Part shown: positions 1 to 9,715 of the stretch, piece by piece
Numbering within the stretch: position 1 is the stretch's first letter
How the letters are laid out: every line of letters starts with the position of its first letter
Assembly (NCBI GenBank): GCA_039033415.1
Contig: JBCCCR010000016.1
Coordinates: 62,001 to 126,000, forward strand
Direction of reading: 5' to 3'
From: Pseudomonadota bacterium
Lineage (GTDB): Bacteria; Pseudomonadota; Gammaproteobacteria; Xanthomonadales; SZUA-38
Length of the DNA: 64,000 nt
Made by a program: the position numbers and the translations under genes
The notes under the pieces: generated by a model
The model's input: only the letters and a program-made list of their open reading frames with translations
Databases searched by the model: none
Told to the model about the DNA's origin: nothing

Positions 1-49
1 CGCCAAGCAGCAGCGCCAGCCCAATCAATCGACGAAAAGGGCTGTTCAT
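1..49 (-). CDS. Start of a secreted or membrane protein (partial, runs off the window)
   Basis: Only the first 16 codons are present. An ATG at 49-47 overlaps the stop codon of the M1 peptidase gene in an ATGA arrangement, so the two are almost certainly co-transcribed and translationally coupled. The visible peptide has two Arg residues followed by a hydrophobic run rich in Leu, Ala and Gly, which looks like a signal peptide or first membrane helix. Nothing more can be said about function. Confidence 0.6.
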   Translation of the reverse strand, partial: MNSPFRRLIGLALLLG

Positions 50-2544
50 CCGTCGGAATTGTCGTCGCTAGCCTCAGCCTCGGCAGCCGGCTCGTCCGAC
101 TCCGGCGGCGTGATTTCAGCATTGATGTCACGCATGATTTCGCGCTGCGCCCAGCCTTCCCGAGGTTCTTTCCGGTAGGTCTCGATCCGCGAGGGAATCA
201 TGCGCCGCGGGTAGTGGTTGTTCTCCACGTCAGCGTCAGCCGTTTCCCACAGAGGGTCGACAACGACCTGAACCAGCTCACGATCGGATACCAGCAGCTT
301 CTTGACGGCGCGCGGCGACCGTCGCCAAATCTCGGCGGGAATGTCCAGCCGCTCCGTTTCGCCGTCAGCATAGGTCAGCTGCAGGATGATCGGCATGGGC
401 AGGCCACCGATGTTGCTGAACTCCAGCAGGTAATACTTCTGGTCTTCTTTGACCGCCCGCGCCAGCGCCGTCCGCTCCCACGGCTCCATCTCGTCCAGTA
501 GCTTCAGGTACTCGTTGCGGTCTTCGTTGGTGACGGTGAACTGGTCGTTCTCGTCGTAAAAATCCCGAACTTCCGGGTTTTCGTCGATCCACAGGGTCTT
601 GCCCTCCTCTTCGTTTCGCTGGACGAAGATCGAAGGAGGCTTGTCCGCTTCTTCTTGGCGCCGGCGCGGAAAGTCGATGTCCGGATTGAGCGTGTCGAGC
701 CGCAGCTGATAAACCCGATCCAGGGAGATGTCTACATGGTCGGTGGTGTAAAACCACCCGCGCCAGAACCAGTCCAGGTCAACGCCTGAAGCTTCCTCGA
801 TGGTGCGGAAGAAATCGGCCGGCGTGGGGCGCTTGAAGCGCCAGCGCCGCGCGTACTCTTTGAACGCGAAGTCAAAAAGCTCGCGACCGAGAATGGTCTC
901 GCGAAGGATGTTCAGCGCAACGTTAGGCTTTGAATAGGCATTGGGCCCCAGATTCAGCACGCTGTCAGATTGGGTCATGATCGGGACCTGCTGATCCGAG
1001 ACCATGTAGTCGACGATGTCGCGCGGTTCGACACCCCAAGGGATATCCGGATCCCATTCCCGCCCGGCTATTCCGTCGAGAAAACTGTTCAGCCCCTCGT
1101 CCATCCAGGTCCACTGGCGTTCGTCGGAATTCACCGTCATCGGGAAGTAGATGTGCCCAATTTCGTGGATCACAACGCCAATAAGAAATCGCTTCTCGGC
1201 CAGCGGGTAGGTACGGCGACCGTCGTCCTGCAGGTCGGTGCGAGGCCCGTTGAACGTGATCATCGGGTATTCCATGCCGCCGACCGGGCCGTTGACCGAC
1301 TGCGCCGTCGGATAGGGGTAGTCAAAGGAAAAGCGCGAGTAGACCTTCATCGTGTGGACGACGGCTGCCGTGGAGTACTTCGACCACAGCGGCTCCCCCT
1401 CTTTGGGATAGAAGGACATGGCCATCACTTCAGGCTGGACGTCGCCACCCTGCTGGTAGCCCTGCGCGTCCCAGATGAACTTCCGAGAGGATGCCCAGGC
1501 AAAATCGCGAACGTTTTCGGCTCTGAACCGCCAGGTGCGGGTCTTGTCGGTGCCCTGCCGCTCTTTCTCCAGCGCCTCTTCGGGCGTGACGATGAACATC
1601 GGACTCTCCGCGGCACGCGCCTGACTAAGGCGATCGCGCTGCAGCGGCGTGAGTACTTCGGCGGGGTTTTGCAGCACGCCGGTCGACGACACGATGTGAT
1701 CAGCCGGTACGGTCATCGCCACTTCGTAGTTACCGAACTCAAGCGTAAACTCGCCGCGACTCAGAAACTCTTTGTTGGTCCAGCCTTCGTAGTCGGTGTA
1801 GGCCACCAAACGGGGGAACCACTGGGCAAGCAGGAAAATGTCGTTGCCACCCTCACGCTCATCGTCGGGAAAGTGCTCATAACCCGCCCGCGCCGCGACC
1901 GCATCTTCTTCCATGATGTTGTAGGCATAGGCGATGGTCATCGCGGTGCTGACGCCCGGCGCCAGCGGTTCGGCCAGGTCGACCCGCATCAGCGTTCCAA
2001 CGACGGTGTGCTGAAGGTCCACGTCGCCGGCGCGTACGCTCAGGATGTCGTAACCCGGCGGGGTATCAGCGAGGAACTGCTGCCGTCGCAGTTCGTCCAG
2101 GCTCAGGCCCGGCGGTTCCTTGTCTTTGGCGTCGCGAACGGGTGGGCCTCTTCGCCCGGCGGTAGCGAAGCCGTTTGAGAGTTCGGCGATCGAGTCAGGC
2201 CGGAAAACGTTCTGGTCAAGCTGCAGCCACAGGTAGCGCAACGTGTCCGGAGAACGGTTGTGGTACGTGATGGTGAGCTCACCGCTGAGTCGCCGGGCCG
2301 CTTCGTCGAGCGTCACGTCGATGCGGTAGTCCACCTGCTGCTGCCAGTATTGCGGGCCGGGTTCCCCGGCGGCGTTCCGGTAGACGTTCGGCGTCGGCAA
2401 CACCTCGTCGAGCTGACGGAACAGATCTTCGAAATCACCCTTCGTTTGTTTCACGACGGCAAACGCGCTGCCGCTCAGCAGGAAAGCGCATGTCAAACAT
2501 GCCATGGCGGACCAGCGGAGCGGTTGGTCGAACTCTTGTCTCAC
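46..2544 (-). CDS. M1 family zinc aminopeptidase, secreted
   Basis: Predicted gluzincin metallopeptidase of the M1 family (832 aa), which removes N-terminal residues from peptides. It carries an exopeptidase motif of the GAMEN type (GGMEYP), HEIGH at residues 460-464, and the third zinc ligand Glu483 in WMDEGLN, giving the exact M1 spacing HExxH-x18-E. A hydrophobic stretch near residues 13-30 reads as a signal peptide, so the enzyme is likely periplasmic or membrane-attached. The C-terminal region (about 620-832) is charged and ends in an Asp/Glu/Ala-rich tail. The GTG start is chosen because AGGAGG lies 7 nt upstream. It is followed directly by another gene with an ATGA overlap. The physiological substrate is unknown. 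Confidence 0.9.
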   Translation of the reverse strand: MRQEFDQPLRWSAMACLTCAFLLSGSAFAVVKQTKGDFEDLFRQLDEVLPTPNVYRNAAGEPGPQYWQQQVDYRIDVTLDEAARRLSGELTITYHNRSPDTLRYLWLQLDQNVFRPDSIAELSNGFATAGRRGPPVRDAKDKEPPGLSLDELRRQQFLADTPPGYDILSVRAGDVDLQHTVVGTLMRVDLAEPLAPGVSTAMTIAYAYNIMEEDAVAARAGYEHFPDDEREGGNDIFLLAQWFPRLVAYTDYEGWTNKEFLSRGEFTLEFGNYEVAMTVPADHIVSSTGVLQNPAEVLTPLQRDRLSQARAAESPMFIVTPEEALEKERQGTDKTRTWRFRAENVRDFAWASSRKFIWDAQGYQQGGDVQPEVMAMSFYPKEGEPLWSKYSTAAVVHTMKVYSRFSFDYPYPTAQSVNGPVGGMEYPMITFNGPRTDLQDDGRRTYPLAEKRFLIGVVIHEIGHIYFPMTVNSDERQWTWMDEGLNSFLDGIAGREWDPDIPWGVEPRDIVDYMVSDQQVPIMTQSDSVLNLGPNAYSKPNVALNILRETILGRELFDFAFKEYARRWRFKRPTPADFFRTIEEASGVDLDWFWRGWFYTTDHVDISLDRVYQLRLDTLNPDIDFPRRRQEEADKPPSIFVQRNEEEGKTLWIDENPEVRDFYDENDQFTVTNEDRNEYLKLLDEMEPWERTALARAVKEDQKYYLLEFSNIGGLPMPIILQLTYADGETERLDIPAEIWRRSPRAVKKLLVSDRELVQVVVDPLWETADADVENNHYPRRMIPSRIETYRKEPREGWAQREIMRDINAEITPPESDEPAAEAEASDDNSDG

Positions 2545-2594
2545 GTGGCAACCTCCTGAATGAGGGGCGCCAGTCTACAGATGTTTTGTCAAAT

Positions 2595-2624
2595 TTGGGC
2601 CAAAAGCCCGGAAAGCGCTACACT
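2595..2624 (+). promoter_or_regulatory. Possible sigma70-type promoter for the DUF3034/globin pair
   Basis: TTGGGC at 2595-2600 and TACACT at 2619-2624 are separated by 18 bp and lie just upstream of the ATG at 2632. The -35 match is poor, so this is only a plausible candidate. It sits in the short gap between divergent genes. Confidence 0.25.
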
Positions 2625-2631
2625 GACACTC

Positions 2632-3492
2632 ATGCGGAATCTCGAAAAATCTGCCAAAGCTATGTTAGTGCTGCTATTTTTAGTCAGCGCCAGCGTGGTA
2701 GCGCAGCCGCCCAGTCGGCTGCTCGGCACCGGCGGCGCGACCCAGCTCGAGGGCCAGGCCGGCGGAGGCATTGTTCCGTGGGCGGTGTTGGCGGGTTACG
2801 GATCGAGCAACGAGTTCAGTGCCACCGCCTTTTACACCCGCGCGACGTTGGACGATTTTGACCTCGACGCCTTTGGCGTGGCTGCGAGCTACAACAACCG
2901 CTGGGAGGTTTCTTTGGCGCGCCACCGGTTCGATCTGGACGGCCTGGCGACACCCCAGCGCACCCTCAAACAGGATGTTCTGGGTCTTAAATACCGAGTC
3001 TCGGGCGATCTGATCTACCACGCGGCGCCGCAGGTGGCCGTGGGAATGCAGTACAAAAAGCACGGCAACTTCGAGCTGCCGATGGCAGTAGGCGCAGGTC
3101 GGGACAGCGACGTTGAGGTGTACCTCAGCGCGTCCAAGCTCTGGCTCGCTGGCCTCGGCGGCAGGAACGTGTTTGCCAACGGGACCATCCGGTACGGCCG
3201 CTCGAATCAGCTTGGACTATTAGGTTTTGGTGGCGACCTCCGTGACAGCCGCGAGCTGCTCATCGAGGGTTCCGCCGGCCTGTTCGTCAACCGGTATCTG
3301 GCGCTTGGTCTCGAGTACCGCCAGCAGCCGGATAACCTGTCCTTTTCCCGACAGGACGATTGGTTTACCGCTTTTGTCGGCTACTTCCCAAGCAAGCGTC
3401 TGTCGATTGTCGCCGCCTACGCCGACCTGGGCACCGTTGCCACCTTGGACAATCAGGCCGGCGCCTATCTGTCGGTCGAGTACAGCCGCTGA
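2632..3492 (+). CDS. DUF3034 family outer-membrane-like protein
   Basis: Protein of 286 aa in the DUF3034 family, recognised from the conserved N-terminal block of the mature protein (LLGTGGATQLEGQAGGG followed by PWAVLAGYG). Residues about 8-24 form a signal peptide ending near VVAQ. The rest alternates aromatic and polar residues in short strands and ends in a Tyr-Ser-Arg tail, consistent with a beta-barrel or periplasmic beta protein. The start at 2632 is preferred over an in-frame ATG 72 nt upstream because it puts the signal peptide at the N terminus. The downstream globin gene overlaps its stop codon (TGATG). The family has no established function. Confidence 0.8.
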   Translation: MRNLEKSAKAMLVLLFLVSASVVAQPPSRLLGTGGATQLEGQAGGGIVPWAVLAGYGSSNEFSATAFYTRATLDDFDLDAFGVAASYNNRWEVSLARHRFDLDGLATPQRTLKQDVLGLKYRVSGDLIYHAAPQVAVGMQYKKHGNFELPMAVGAGRDSDVEVYLSASKLWLAGLGGRNVFANGTIRYGRSNQLGLLGFGGDLRDSRELLIEGSAGLFVNRYLALGLEYRQQPDNLSFSRQDDWFTAFVGYFPSKRLSIVAAYADLGTVATLDNQAGAYLSVEYSR

Positions 3493-3932
3493 TGATCCGC
3501 GCGGGCTGGCCGCTACGGCTGAGCGCGCTGCTCGGCGCGCTGGCGCTGGCGGCCTGCGCGGCTGGGCCCAGCACCACGCTGTATGAGCAGCTGGGTGGTG
3601 AAACCCAGATCAACGCCTTCGTCGGCGACTTTTCCGACCGGGTCAAAGACAACCCCCGCATCGCCCGCTTCTTCGTCGAAAGCGACATGGAGCGCTTCCG
3701 GACGATGCTGGCGGATTTCATCTGCGAGATCAGCGCCGGACCCTGTCGGTACGAGGGTGACGCCATGCCTTCGGTTCACCTGGGGCTGGGCATTAACGAC
3801 GCTCACTTCAACGCGCTGGTCGAAGACCTGATCATCGTCATGGAGGCGCACGATATTCCCGTATCAGCCCAGAATCGCCTGCTGGCGATTCTCGCGCCGA
3901 TGCATCCGGATATCGTCGACCCGCCGCGCTAG
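3492..3932 (+). CDS. Group 1 truncated hemoglobin, predicted lipoprotein
   Basis: Truncated hemoglobin (146 aa) with a lipoprotein signal: hydrophobic residues 8-21 then the lipobox LAAC, so it should be anchored in the envelope facing the periplasm. The globin part starts at LYEQLGGETQINAFV, the usual opening of group 1 trHbs, and the motif MPSVHLGLGI supplies the proximal heme His. The family binds O2 and NO and is often linked to NO detoxification. Most bacterial trHbs are cytoplasmic, so the lipid anchor is unusual. The ATG overlaps the stop of the DUF3034 gene, indicating coupled translation and a shared role in the envelope. Confidence 0.85.
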   Translation: MIRAGWPLRLSALLGALALAACAAGPSTTLYEQLGGETQINAFVGDFSDRVKDNPRIARFFVESDMERFRTMLADFICEISAGPCRYEGDAMPSVHLGLGINDAHFNALVEDLIIVMEAHDIPVSAQNRLLAILAPMHPDIVDPPR

Positions 3933-3945
3933 CGGGATTCAGCCG

Positions 3946-4944
<999 letters not shown>

Positions 4945-5035
4945 TTAGCCGAGGCCGTTTCCAAGCCGACAGCACCGATGCCCCCTGATTCTGCTGGAAA
5001 ATCAGCCCCTACGGTCGCCCTCGCGCGACCCGGAC

Positions 5036-5044
5036 TGTTAGGAT
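5036..5044 (+). promoter_or_regulatory. Extended -10 element upstream of ilvD
   Basis: TGTTAGGAT is an extended -10 (TGn-TAGGAT) with no convincing -35. It would start transcription about 20 nt before the TTG at 5073, which leaves room for a Shine-Dalgarno sequence there but not for one before the in-frame TTG at 5058. Confidence 0.35.
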
Positions 5045-5062
5045 ACCTGACTGGTTTTTGCT

Positions 5063-5075
5063 GGAGCATCCGTTG
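5063..5075 (+). promoter_or_regulatory. Ribosome binding site deciding the TTG start of ilvD
   Basis: GGAG at 5063-5066 lies 6 nt before TTG at 5073-5075. The alternative in-frame TTG at 5058 has no such motif and would put GGAG inside the coding region. The resulting N terminus (MSKLTVD) matches the usual length before the conserved DG(x)4APSRAMLRA block. Confidence 0.6.
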
Positions 5076-6761
5076 AGCAAGTTGACCGTAGACATACGCC
5101 CGCATTCGAAGACAATTGTGGACGGCATTGCCCAGGCACCAAGCCGGGCCATGCTGCGGGCCGTGGGCTTCACCGATGAGGATTTTGGCCGCAGTCAGGT
5201 GGGTATCGCCTCCACGTGGTCGATGGTGACTCCCTGTAATATGCACATCGATGAGCTGGCGCGGGCCGCAGCCGAAGGCGCGGACGAGGCCGGCGGCAAG
5301 GCCGTAATTTTCAACACTATCACGGTGTCTGACGGGATCTCCATGGGCACTCCCGGCATGCGCTATTCGCTAATCTCCCGCGAAGTGATCGCTGACTCTA
5401 TCGAGACGGTAGTCGGCGGTGAAGGCCTTGACGGCTTTGTGGCCATCGGCGGCTGCGACAAGAACATGCCCGGCTGCGTAATGGCGATGGTTCGCCTGAA
5501 CCGACCCTCCGTTTTTGTTTACGGCGGGACCATTCAAACCGGGCCAGGCCGGACCGACATTATTTCGGTGTTTGAAGCGGTTGGCGCGCGGTCGGCCGAC
5601 AAGATTACCGATGAAGAGCTCAAGCACATCGAGCGCACCGCCATTCCCGGCGCCGGGTCCTGCGGCGGCATGTATACGGCCAATACGATGGCCTCAGCCA
5701 TCGAGGCCATGGGGCTGAGCCTGCCCAACAGCTCGGCTCAGGAGGCGGTCGGTTCTCAGAAGCGCGTAGACAGTGAACGCGCCGGGGCTGCGGTGGTCAA
5801 CCTGCTAAAGCAGGGAATCCGCCCGCTCGACATCGTGACGCCCGAAGCGTTTGAGAACGGCATCACCGTGGCGATTGCCCTGGGCGGCTCCACCAACCTG
5901 GTGCTCCACCTGCTGGCCATCGCGCGCGAGGCCGGGGTGCCGCTGAGTCTGGAAGACTTCAATCGCATCGGCGACAAGGTGCCGCTGCTGGCGGACCTGC
6001 GGCCCAGCGGTCATTACTCGATGTCGGAGCTGGTGGCCATCGGCGGCATCCAGCCGCTGATGAAGCGGTTGCTCGATGCCGGCATGCTGCACGGTGACTG
6101 CCTGACGGTCACCGGCAAGACGCTGGCAGAAAATCTGGCGTCAGTCGAAGACTACCCCGAGGACCAGCAGATCATCCGGCCGCTCGATGATCCCATCAAA
6201 CCGACGAGCCACCTGGTGGTGCTGAAAGGCAACCTGTGTCCGGACGGCGCGGTGGCAAAGATCACCGGCAAAGAAGGGACCCGGTTTGCGGGAACGGCCC
6301 GCGTTTATGAGGGCGAGGAGGCTGCACTAAGTGCCATTCTCGACGGCAAGGTCATGGCTGGGGACGTCGTTGCCATCCGATACGAGGGGCCACGCGGCGC
6401 GCCGGGCATGCGCGAAATGCTGAGCCCGACGAGCGCAATCATGGGCGCCGGGCTAGGCAAAGAGGTTGCGCTGATTACCGACGGCCGCTTTTCCGGCGGC
6501 AGCCACGGCTTTGTGGTGGGACACATCGCTCCAGAAGCCGCCGTCGGCGGACCGCTGGCGCTGCTGCGCGACGGCGATGAGCTCGTAATCGATGCCGATC
6601 AGCGCACCATCGATCTCAAGGTCGACGACGAAGAGCTCGAGCGGCGGCGCCAGACGCTGACGCATCCCAAGCGGAAACTCTCCGGGCTGCTGGCCAAGTA
6701 TGCCGCCGGCGTCGCGTCCGCGGCGCAGGGTGCCGTCACGATCCCGCTGACCGACGAGTAA
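5073..6761 (+). CDS. ilvD: Dihydroxy-acid dehydratase
   Basis: Iron-sulfur dehydratase of valine, leucine and isoleucine synthesis (562 aa from the TTG start). It converts 2,3-dihydroxy-3-methylbutanoate and the ethyl homologue to the 2-keto acids. Visible signatures are [12 protein letters not shown] near the start, [12 protein letters not shown] (cluster-ligand cysteines), [14 protein letters not shown], and the C-terminal [18 protein letters not shown]. The length fits the shorter family (about 555-570 aa) rather than the 616-aa E. coli type. A 24-bp gap separates it from the HD-GYP gene, so these three plus-strand genes may form one operon. No other ilv gene is in the immediate neighbourhood. 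Confidence 0.96.
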   Translation: MSKLTVDIRPHSKTIVDGIAQAPSRAMLRAVGFTDEDFGRSQVGIASTWSMVTPCNMHIDELARAAAEGADEAGGKAVIFNTITVSDGISMGTPGMRYSLISREVIADSIETVVGGEGLDGFVAIGGCDKNMPGCVMAMVRLNRPSVFVYGGTIQTGPGRTDIISVFEAVGARSADKITDEELKHIERTAIPGAGSCGGMYTANTMASAIEAMGLSLPNSSAQEAVGSQKRVDSERAGAAVVNLLKQGIRPLDIVTPEAFENGITVAIALGGSTNLVLHLLAIAREAGVPLSLEDFNRIGDKVPLLADLRPSGHYSMSELVAIGGIQPLMKRLLDAGMLHGDCLTVTGKTLAENLASVEDYPEDQQIIRPLDDPIKPTSHLVVLKGNLCPDGAVAKITGKEGTRFAGTARVYEGEEAALSAILDGKVMAGDVVAIRYEGPRGAPGMREMLSPTSAIMGAGLGKEVALITDGRFSGGSHGFVVGHIAPEAAVGGPLALLRDGDELVIDADQRTIDLKVDDEELERRRQTLTHPKRKLSGLLAKYAAGVASAAQGAVTIPLTDE

Positions 6762-6785
6762 GGGCTTCGCCCGTACCCTGCGTCC

Positions 6786-7943
6786 ATGGTTGATAAGAAA
6801 GACAGCGTACCGGCCCGCACCGGCGAGTTTGCCGTCAGCCAGCGCGACCTTAAGCTCGGCGTTGGACCGGCGGTGGCCGGCGGCGACGGTGTGCCGAGCA
6901 CCCGCATCCCGGTCACGCCCGACTACTACCCTGACCCTGGCAGCTTTCGGGCGGAGCTCAAGAAAGCCCGCCAGGTGTTTGCCACGTTCCGCGCCGAGAC
7001 CCGGCAGATGATCAACGACGTCCGGGTCGGCAAGCCGCTGGTGATCAGTCCGCTGGCCAAGCCGCTGGGGGCGATGGTGGAGAGTGTTGTTCGGCATCCG
7101 GACCCGATGGTCTGGATGACCCAGCTGGTGCAGCCCCAGTCGTTCATGGGTGGCCACATGCTGCGCGTTTCGATTCTCTCCGTGGTGCTGGGACGCGGTA
7201 TGGGCATGATGGAACGCCAGCTCGAGCGTCTGGCCTGGGGCGGCCTGCTATGCCAGATCGGCAAAGCCCGCCTGCCCCGGCTGCTGCTGGAAAAGCCGGG
7301 CCCCTTGTCGGAATCAGAGCTGGCCCGAATTCGCAGCTTCGTGGAGACCGGGGTGGAGCTGGCCAGCGCCGTTCAGGGCATCGACCCGGATGTGATCGAG
7401 ATCATTCGAACCCACCACGAGCGCTACAACGGCACCGGATATCCGAACGGCCTTGTGGGCGACCAGATTCCTGTGCTGGCGCGACTGGTTGGCATCGTCG
7501 ACTGGTATGACACGGTGACCAGCCAGAAGCCCTACAGCGATGTCGTCATCAGCTCGACGCAGGCGATGGACGCCCTCAACAGCAAGCGCGACGTCCAGTT
7601 TCAAGACCAGGTGGTCGAGGAATTTGTGCGGGCCGTCGGCCTGTACCCCAACGGCTCGCTGGTGGAGCTCGACTCCGGCGAAATCGCCGTGGTGCAGGCC
7701 CAAAACGTGAAAAACCGCACGCAGCCGCGGCTGATCTTAGTGCTGGACGAAAACCACCAGCCGCTGTCGCCTCAGCTCAAGCTGGACCTCCTAACCTACA
7801 ACCAGGGCTCGCGAGGTCATCCCAAGACGATCCGCCGAGCGCTGCCCGACGGTGAGTACGGCCTGGACCCTGCGCAGGTGATCGAACGCAGCAGCGAAGA
7901 TGACGGCTGGCTGTCGCGCATCAGAAACCTTGGCCGAAAATAG
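6786..7943 (+). CDS. Degenerate HD-GYP domain protein
   Basis: Protein of 385 aa with an HD-GYP-like domain at about residues 110-300. HD-GYP enzymes hydrolyse cyclic di-GMP using metal-binding His and Asp residues. Here HHERYNGTGYP (210-220) and the VDWYD segment (Asp239) are retained, and His124 is in the right place. However, the HD dyad of the usual LLHDIGK is Cys156-Gln157 (LLCQIGK), and the next metal-ligand His (in the usual RHVEIG) is Phe185. Catalysis is therefore doubtful; it may bind c-di-GMP or act through protein contacts. The last third is unrecognised. Its TAG shares one base with the GTG of the GTP cyclohydrolase II-like gene. Confidence 0.85.
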   Translation: MVDKKDSVPARTGEFAVSQRDLKLGVGPAVAGGDGVPSTRIPVTPDYYPDPGSFRAELKKARQVFATFRAETRQMINDVRVGKPLVISPLAKPLGAMVESVVRHPDPMVWMTQLVQPQSFMGGHMLRVSILSVVLGRGMGMMERQLERLAWGGLLCQIGKARLPRLLLEKPGPLSESELARIRSFVETGVELASAVQGIDPDVIEIIRTHHERYNGTGYPNGLVGDQIPVLARLVGIVDWYDTVTSQKPYSDVVISSTQAMDALNSKRDVQFQDQVVEEFVRAVGLYPNGSLVELDSGEIAVVQAQNVKNRTQPRLILVLDENHQPLSPQLKLDLLTYNQGSRGHPKTIRRALPDGEYGLDPAQVIERSSEDDGWLSRIRNLGRK

Positions 7944-8764
7944 TGTTCACCTATCTGGACCCAAAAATCCGTCGACAGCTCATCGACGAAGGCAAACTGT
8001 TTCGCATCGACCCGAACGGACAGCTGCTGCCCGAGGGCCAGGAAGCCGATCCGCAAGAGGGCCACACGCTCAATCTGCTGGGGCCGATTCCGCTCCCGAT
8101 TGACCGGGGCTTAGCAGAACCCTTCGAGGCCCAGTGGTACGTCACGGTGCGCAGCACCGAACTGGGACAGGTCGAGGCGCTGGCACGCCAGCTGCGGGAA
8201 ACCGGCACCGGCGAGCTGTTTGCGGTGCTCGCTTCGAGCATGGCGGTCAATAGCGTGGTGATTGCGGGCGATCCAGACAGCTGGCAAGACCCGCTCGTTC
8301 GGGTGCACTCAAGCTGCCTGACCGGCGACGTGTTTGGATCCCAGCGCTGCGAGTGCGGCCCGCAGCTCGAGAGTGCACTGGATCAGATCGCCAACGATCC
8401 GGCAGGCGGCATGCTGGTCTACATGGCCGGGCATGAGGGTCGTGGCATCGGCCTATGGGCGAAGGCTGCGACCTACCTATTGCAGGACCAGGGCCAGGAC
8501 ACCTACCAGGCCAACCGCATGCTCGGCCTGCCGGTCGATAGCAGAGATTTCAGCGATTCCGCCGCGCTGCTGAAATACTTTATCGGGGACAAACCCTTTC
8601 GCCTGCTCACCAACAACCCGAAGAAAATTGATGACCTGGCGGCCGGTGGTTTGACCCAGATCACCCCGGTCAAACATCTGATCGGCGTCAACCCGAATAA
8701 TCAGCGTTACCTAAGAGCCAAGCGCGACTGGGGGCATCGCCTCAGCGAGGACGATCTGGATTAG
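7943..8764 (+). CDS. GTP cyclohydrolase II-like protein (RibA family, divergent)
   Basis: RibA-family protein (273 aa) with a 60-residue N-terminal extension. RibA opens GTP to start riboflavin synthesis. The zinc cysteines 125, 136 and 138 (SSCLTGD...RCECG), Tyr178, Asp199 and Arg201 correspond to known catalytic residues. Two very conserved positions differ: HSECLTGD is HSSCLTGD, and RQEGR is GHEGR (His164). C-terminal LLTNNPKK and NPNN motifs are intact. It is not fused to RibB and has no rib gene beside it. The GTG start overlaps the stop of the HD-GYP gene, so the two are coupled. It may be a true RibA or a paralogue with altered chemistry. Confidence 0.8.
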   Translation: MFTYLDPKIRRQLIDEGKLFRIDPNGQLLPEGQEADPQEGHTLNLLGPIPLPIDRGLAEPFEAQWYVTVRSTELGQVEALARQLRETGTGELFAVLASSMAVNSVVIAGDPDSWQDPLVRVHSSCLTGDVFGSQRCECGPQLESALDQIANDPAGGMLVYMAGHEGRGIGLWAKAATYLLQDQGQDTYQANRMLGLPVDSRDFSDSAALLKYFIGDKPFRLLTNNPKKIDDLAAGGLTQITPVKHLIGVNPNNQRYLRAKRDWGHRLSEDDLD

Positions 8765-9629
8765 CGTCCGAGCTCTCCTCGTCGCCGCCCGCGCTGAGCG
8801 CCTGAAAGCTGATGGCGGCGAGGATGATCGCACCACCGATCAGCGTGGCCTTGGCGGGCTGCTCGTTAACGACCAGCCAGACCCAGACCGGGCTGAGCAC
8901 CACCTCCAGCATCGCCAGAAAATTTACCTGTACGGCCGGCAGGCCGCGGGCACCGAAGACCAGCAGCAAACCACCCAGGCCGGCCTGAAAGACCCCGAGG
9001 CCCAGGCAGATCAGCAGGTCCTGAGTCGGCAGCACAAAAGGATCGACCCAAAACGCGCTGACCGCGGCCAGGCCGAGACCTGAAAAGCAGATGGCTGGCG
9101 TCATGTCGCCGAGCCGTCCGGCCCGGATCGAGACGCTGAAACCGGCGTAACACAGCGCCATCGCCAGCGCGTAGGCCATCCCCAGCAGCCCGTCCCCGCT
9201 CAGCGCGCCCTCCACCATGATCAGCACGCCGGCGGCGGCGACAGCCATCGCCAGCCAGGTCCGCAGCCGGACCCGCTCACCGAGCACCAGCCAGCCGAGG
9301 ATGGCGGTGAAAAACGGGGCCAGCGAGATGATAAACATGGCGTTGGCGACGGTAGTGTTCAGCAGTGCAAAGATCACCGCTACCGAAGCCCCCGCAAAAC
9401 AGAGGGCCGCAACGTAGCTAGCTGTGCGCATGCCAAGGAACGCCCCGACGGCCGCTGCCCGATACCGCGCCAGCACCACCAGCAGCAAGAACATGCCCAT
9501 ACCCAGCGACCGGTAGAAGACGATCTGCATGCCGCTGGCGACCTCCAGCAGGCGCACGCCGATTCCGGCCGTGCTGAGAAACAAGCCGGCCGCGAGCACC
9601 AGCCCAATCGATGGAAGGCGCGCGCTCAC
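8742..9629 (-). CDS. EamA/DMT family inner-membrane transporter
   Basis: Integral membrane protein of 295 aa with about ten hydrophobic helices arranged as two similar halves, typical of the drug/metabolite transporter superfamily (EamA). The halves run roughly 5-140 and 150-285; the C-terminal tail is acidic and hydrophilic. The substrate cannot be predicted; relatives export amino acids, nucleobases or other small metabolites. Its 3' end overlaps the 3' end of the GTP cyclohydrolase II-like gene by 23 bp (convergent). Upstream it is divergent from the aldehyde dehydrogenase with an 86-bp gap. Confidence 0.88.
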   Translation of the reverse strand: MSARLPSIGLVLAAGLFLSTAGIGVRLLEVASGMQIVFYRSLGMGMFLLLVVLARYRAAAVGAFLGMRTASYVAALCFAGASVAVIFALLNTTVANAMFIISLAPFFTAILGWLVLGERVRLRTWLAMAVAAAGVLIMVEGALSGDGLLGMAYALAMALCYAGFSVSIRAGRLGDMTPAICFSGLGLAAVSAFWVDPFVLPTQDLLICLGLGVFQAGLGGLLLVFGARGLPAVQVNFLAMLEVVLSPVWVWLVVNEQPAKATLIGGAIILAAISFQALSAGGDEESSDANPDRPR

Positions 9630-9715
9630 GCAGAGCGCCTCCCACAGCTCTGAAGCAGCGACCGTTTTGCCGTTAAGATATGCACTGTTATTCCCTTTGC
9701 CTGGAATCTTCTCTC

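Noticed and set aside
970-2178. 402-codon open frame on the plus strand
   Set aside because: It lies entirely within the M1 peptidase gene, antisense, and its translation is His/Arg/Val-rich with no recognisable domain; typical of GC-rich shadows.
4985-5008. CTGATT...AATCAG inverted repeat upstream of ilvD
   Set aside because: Six-bp arms only and not placed over a promoter element; too weak to call an operator.
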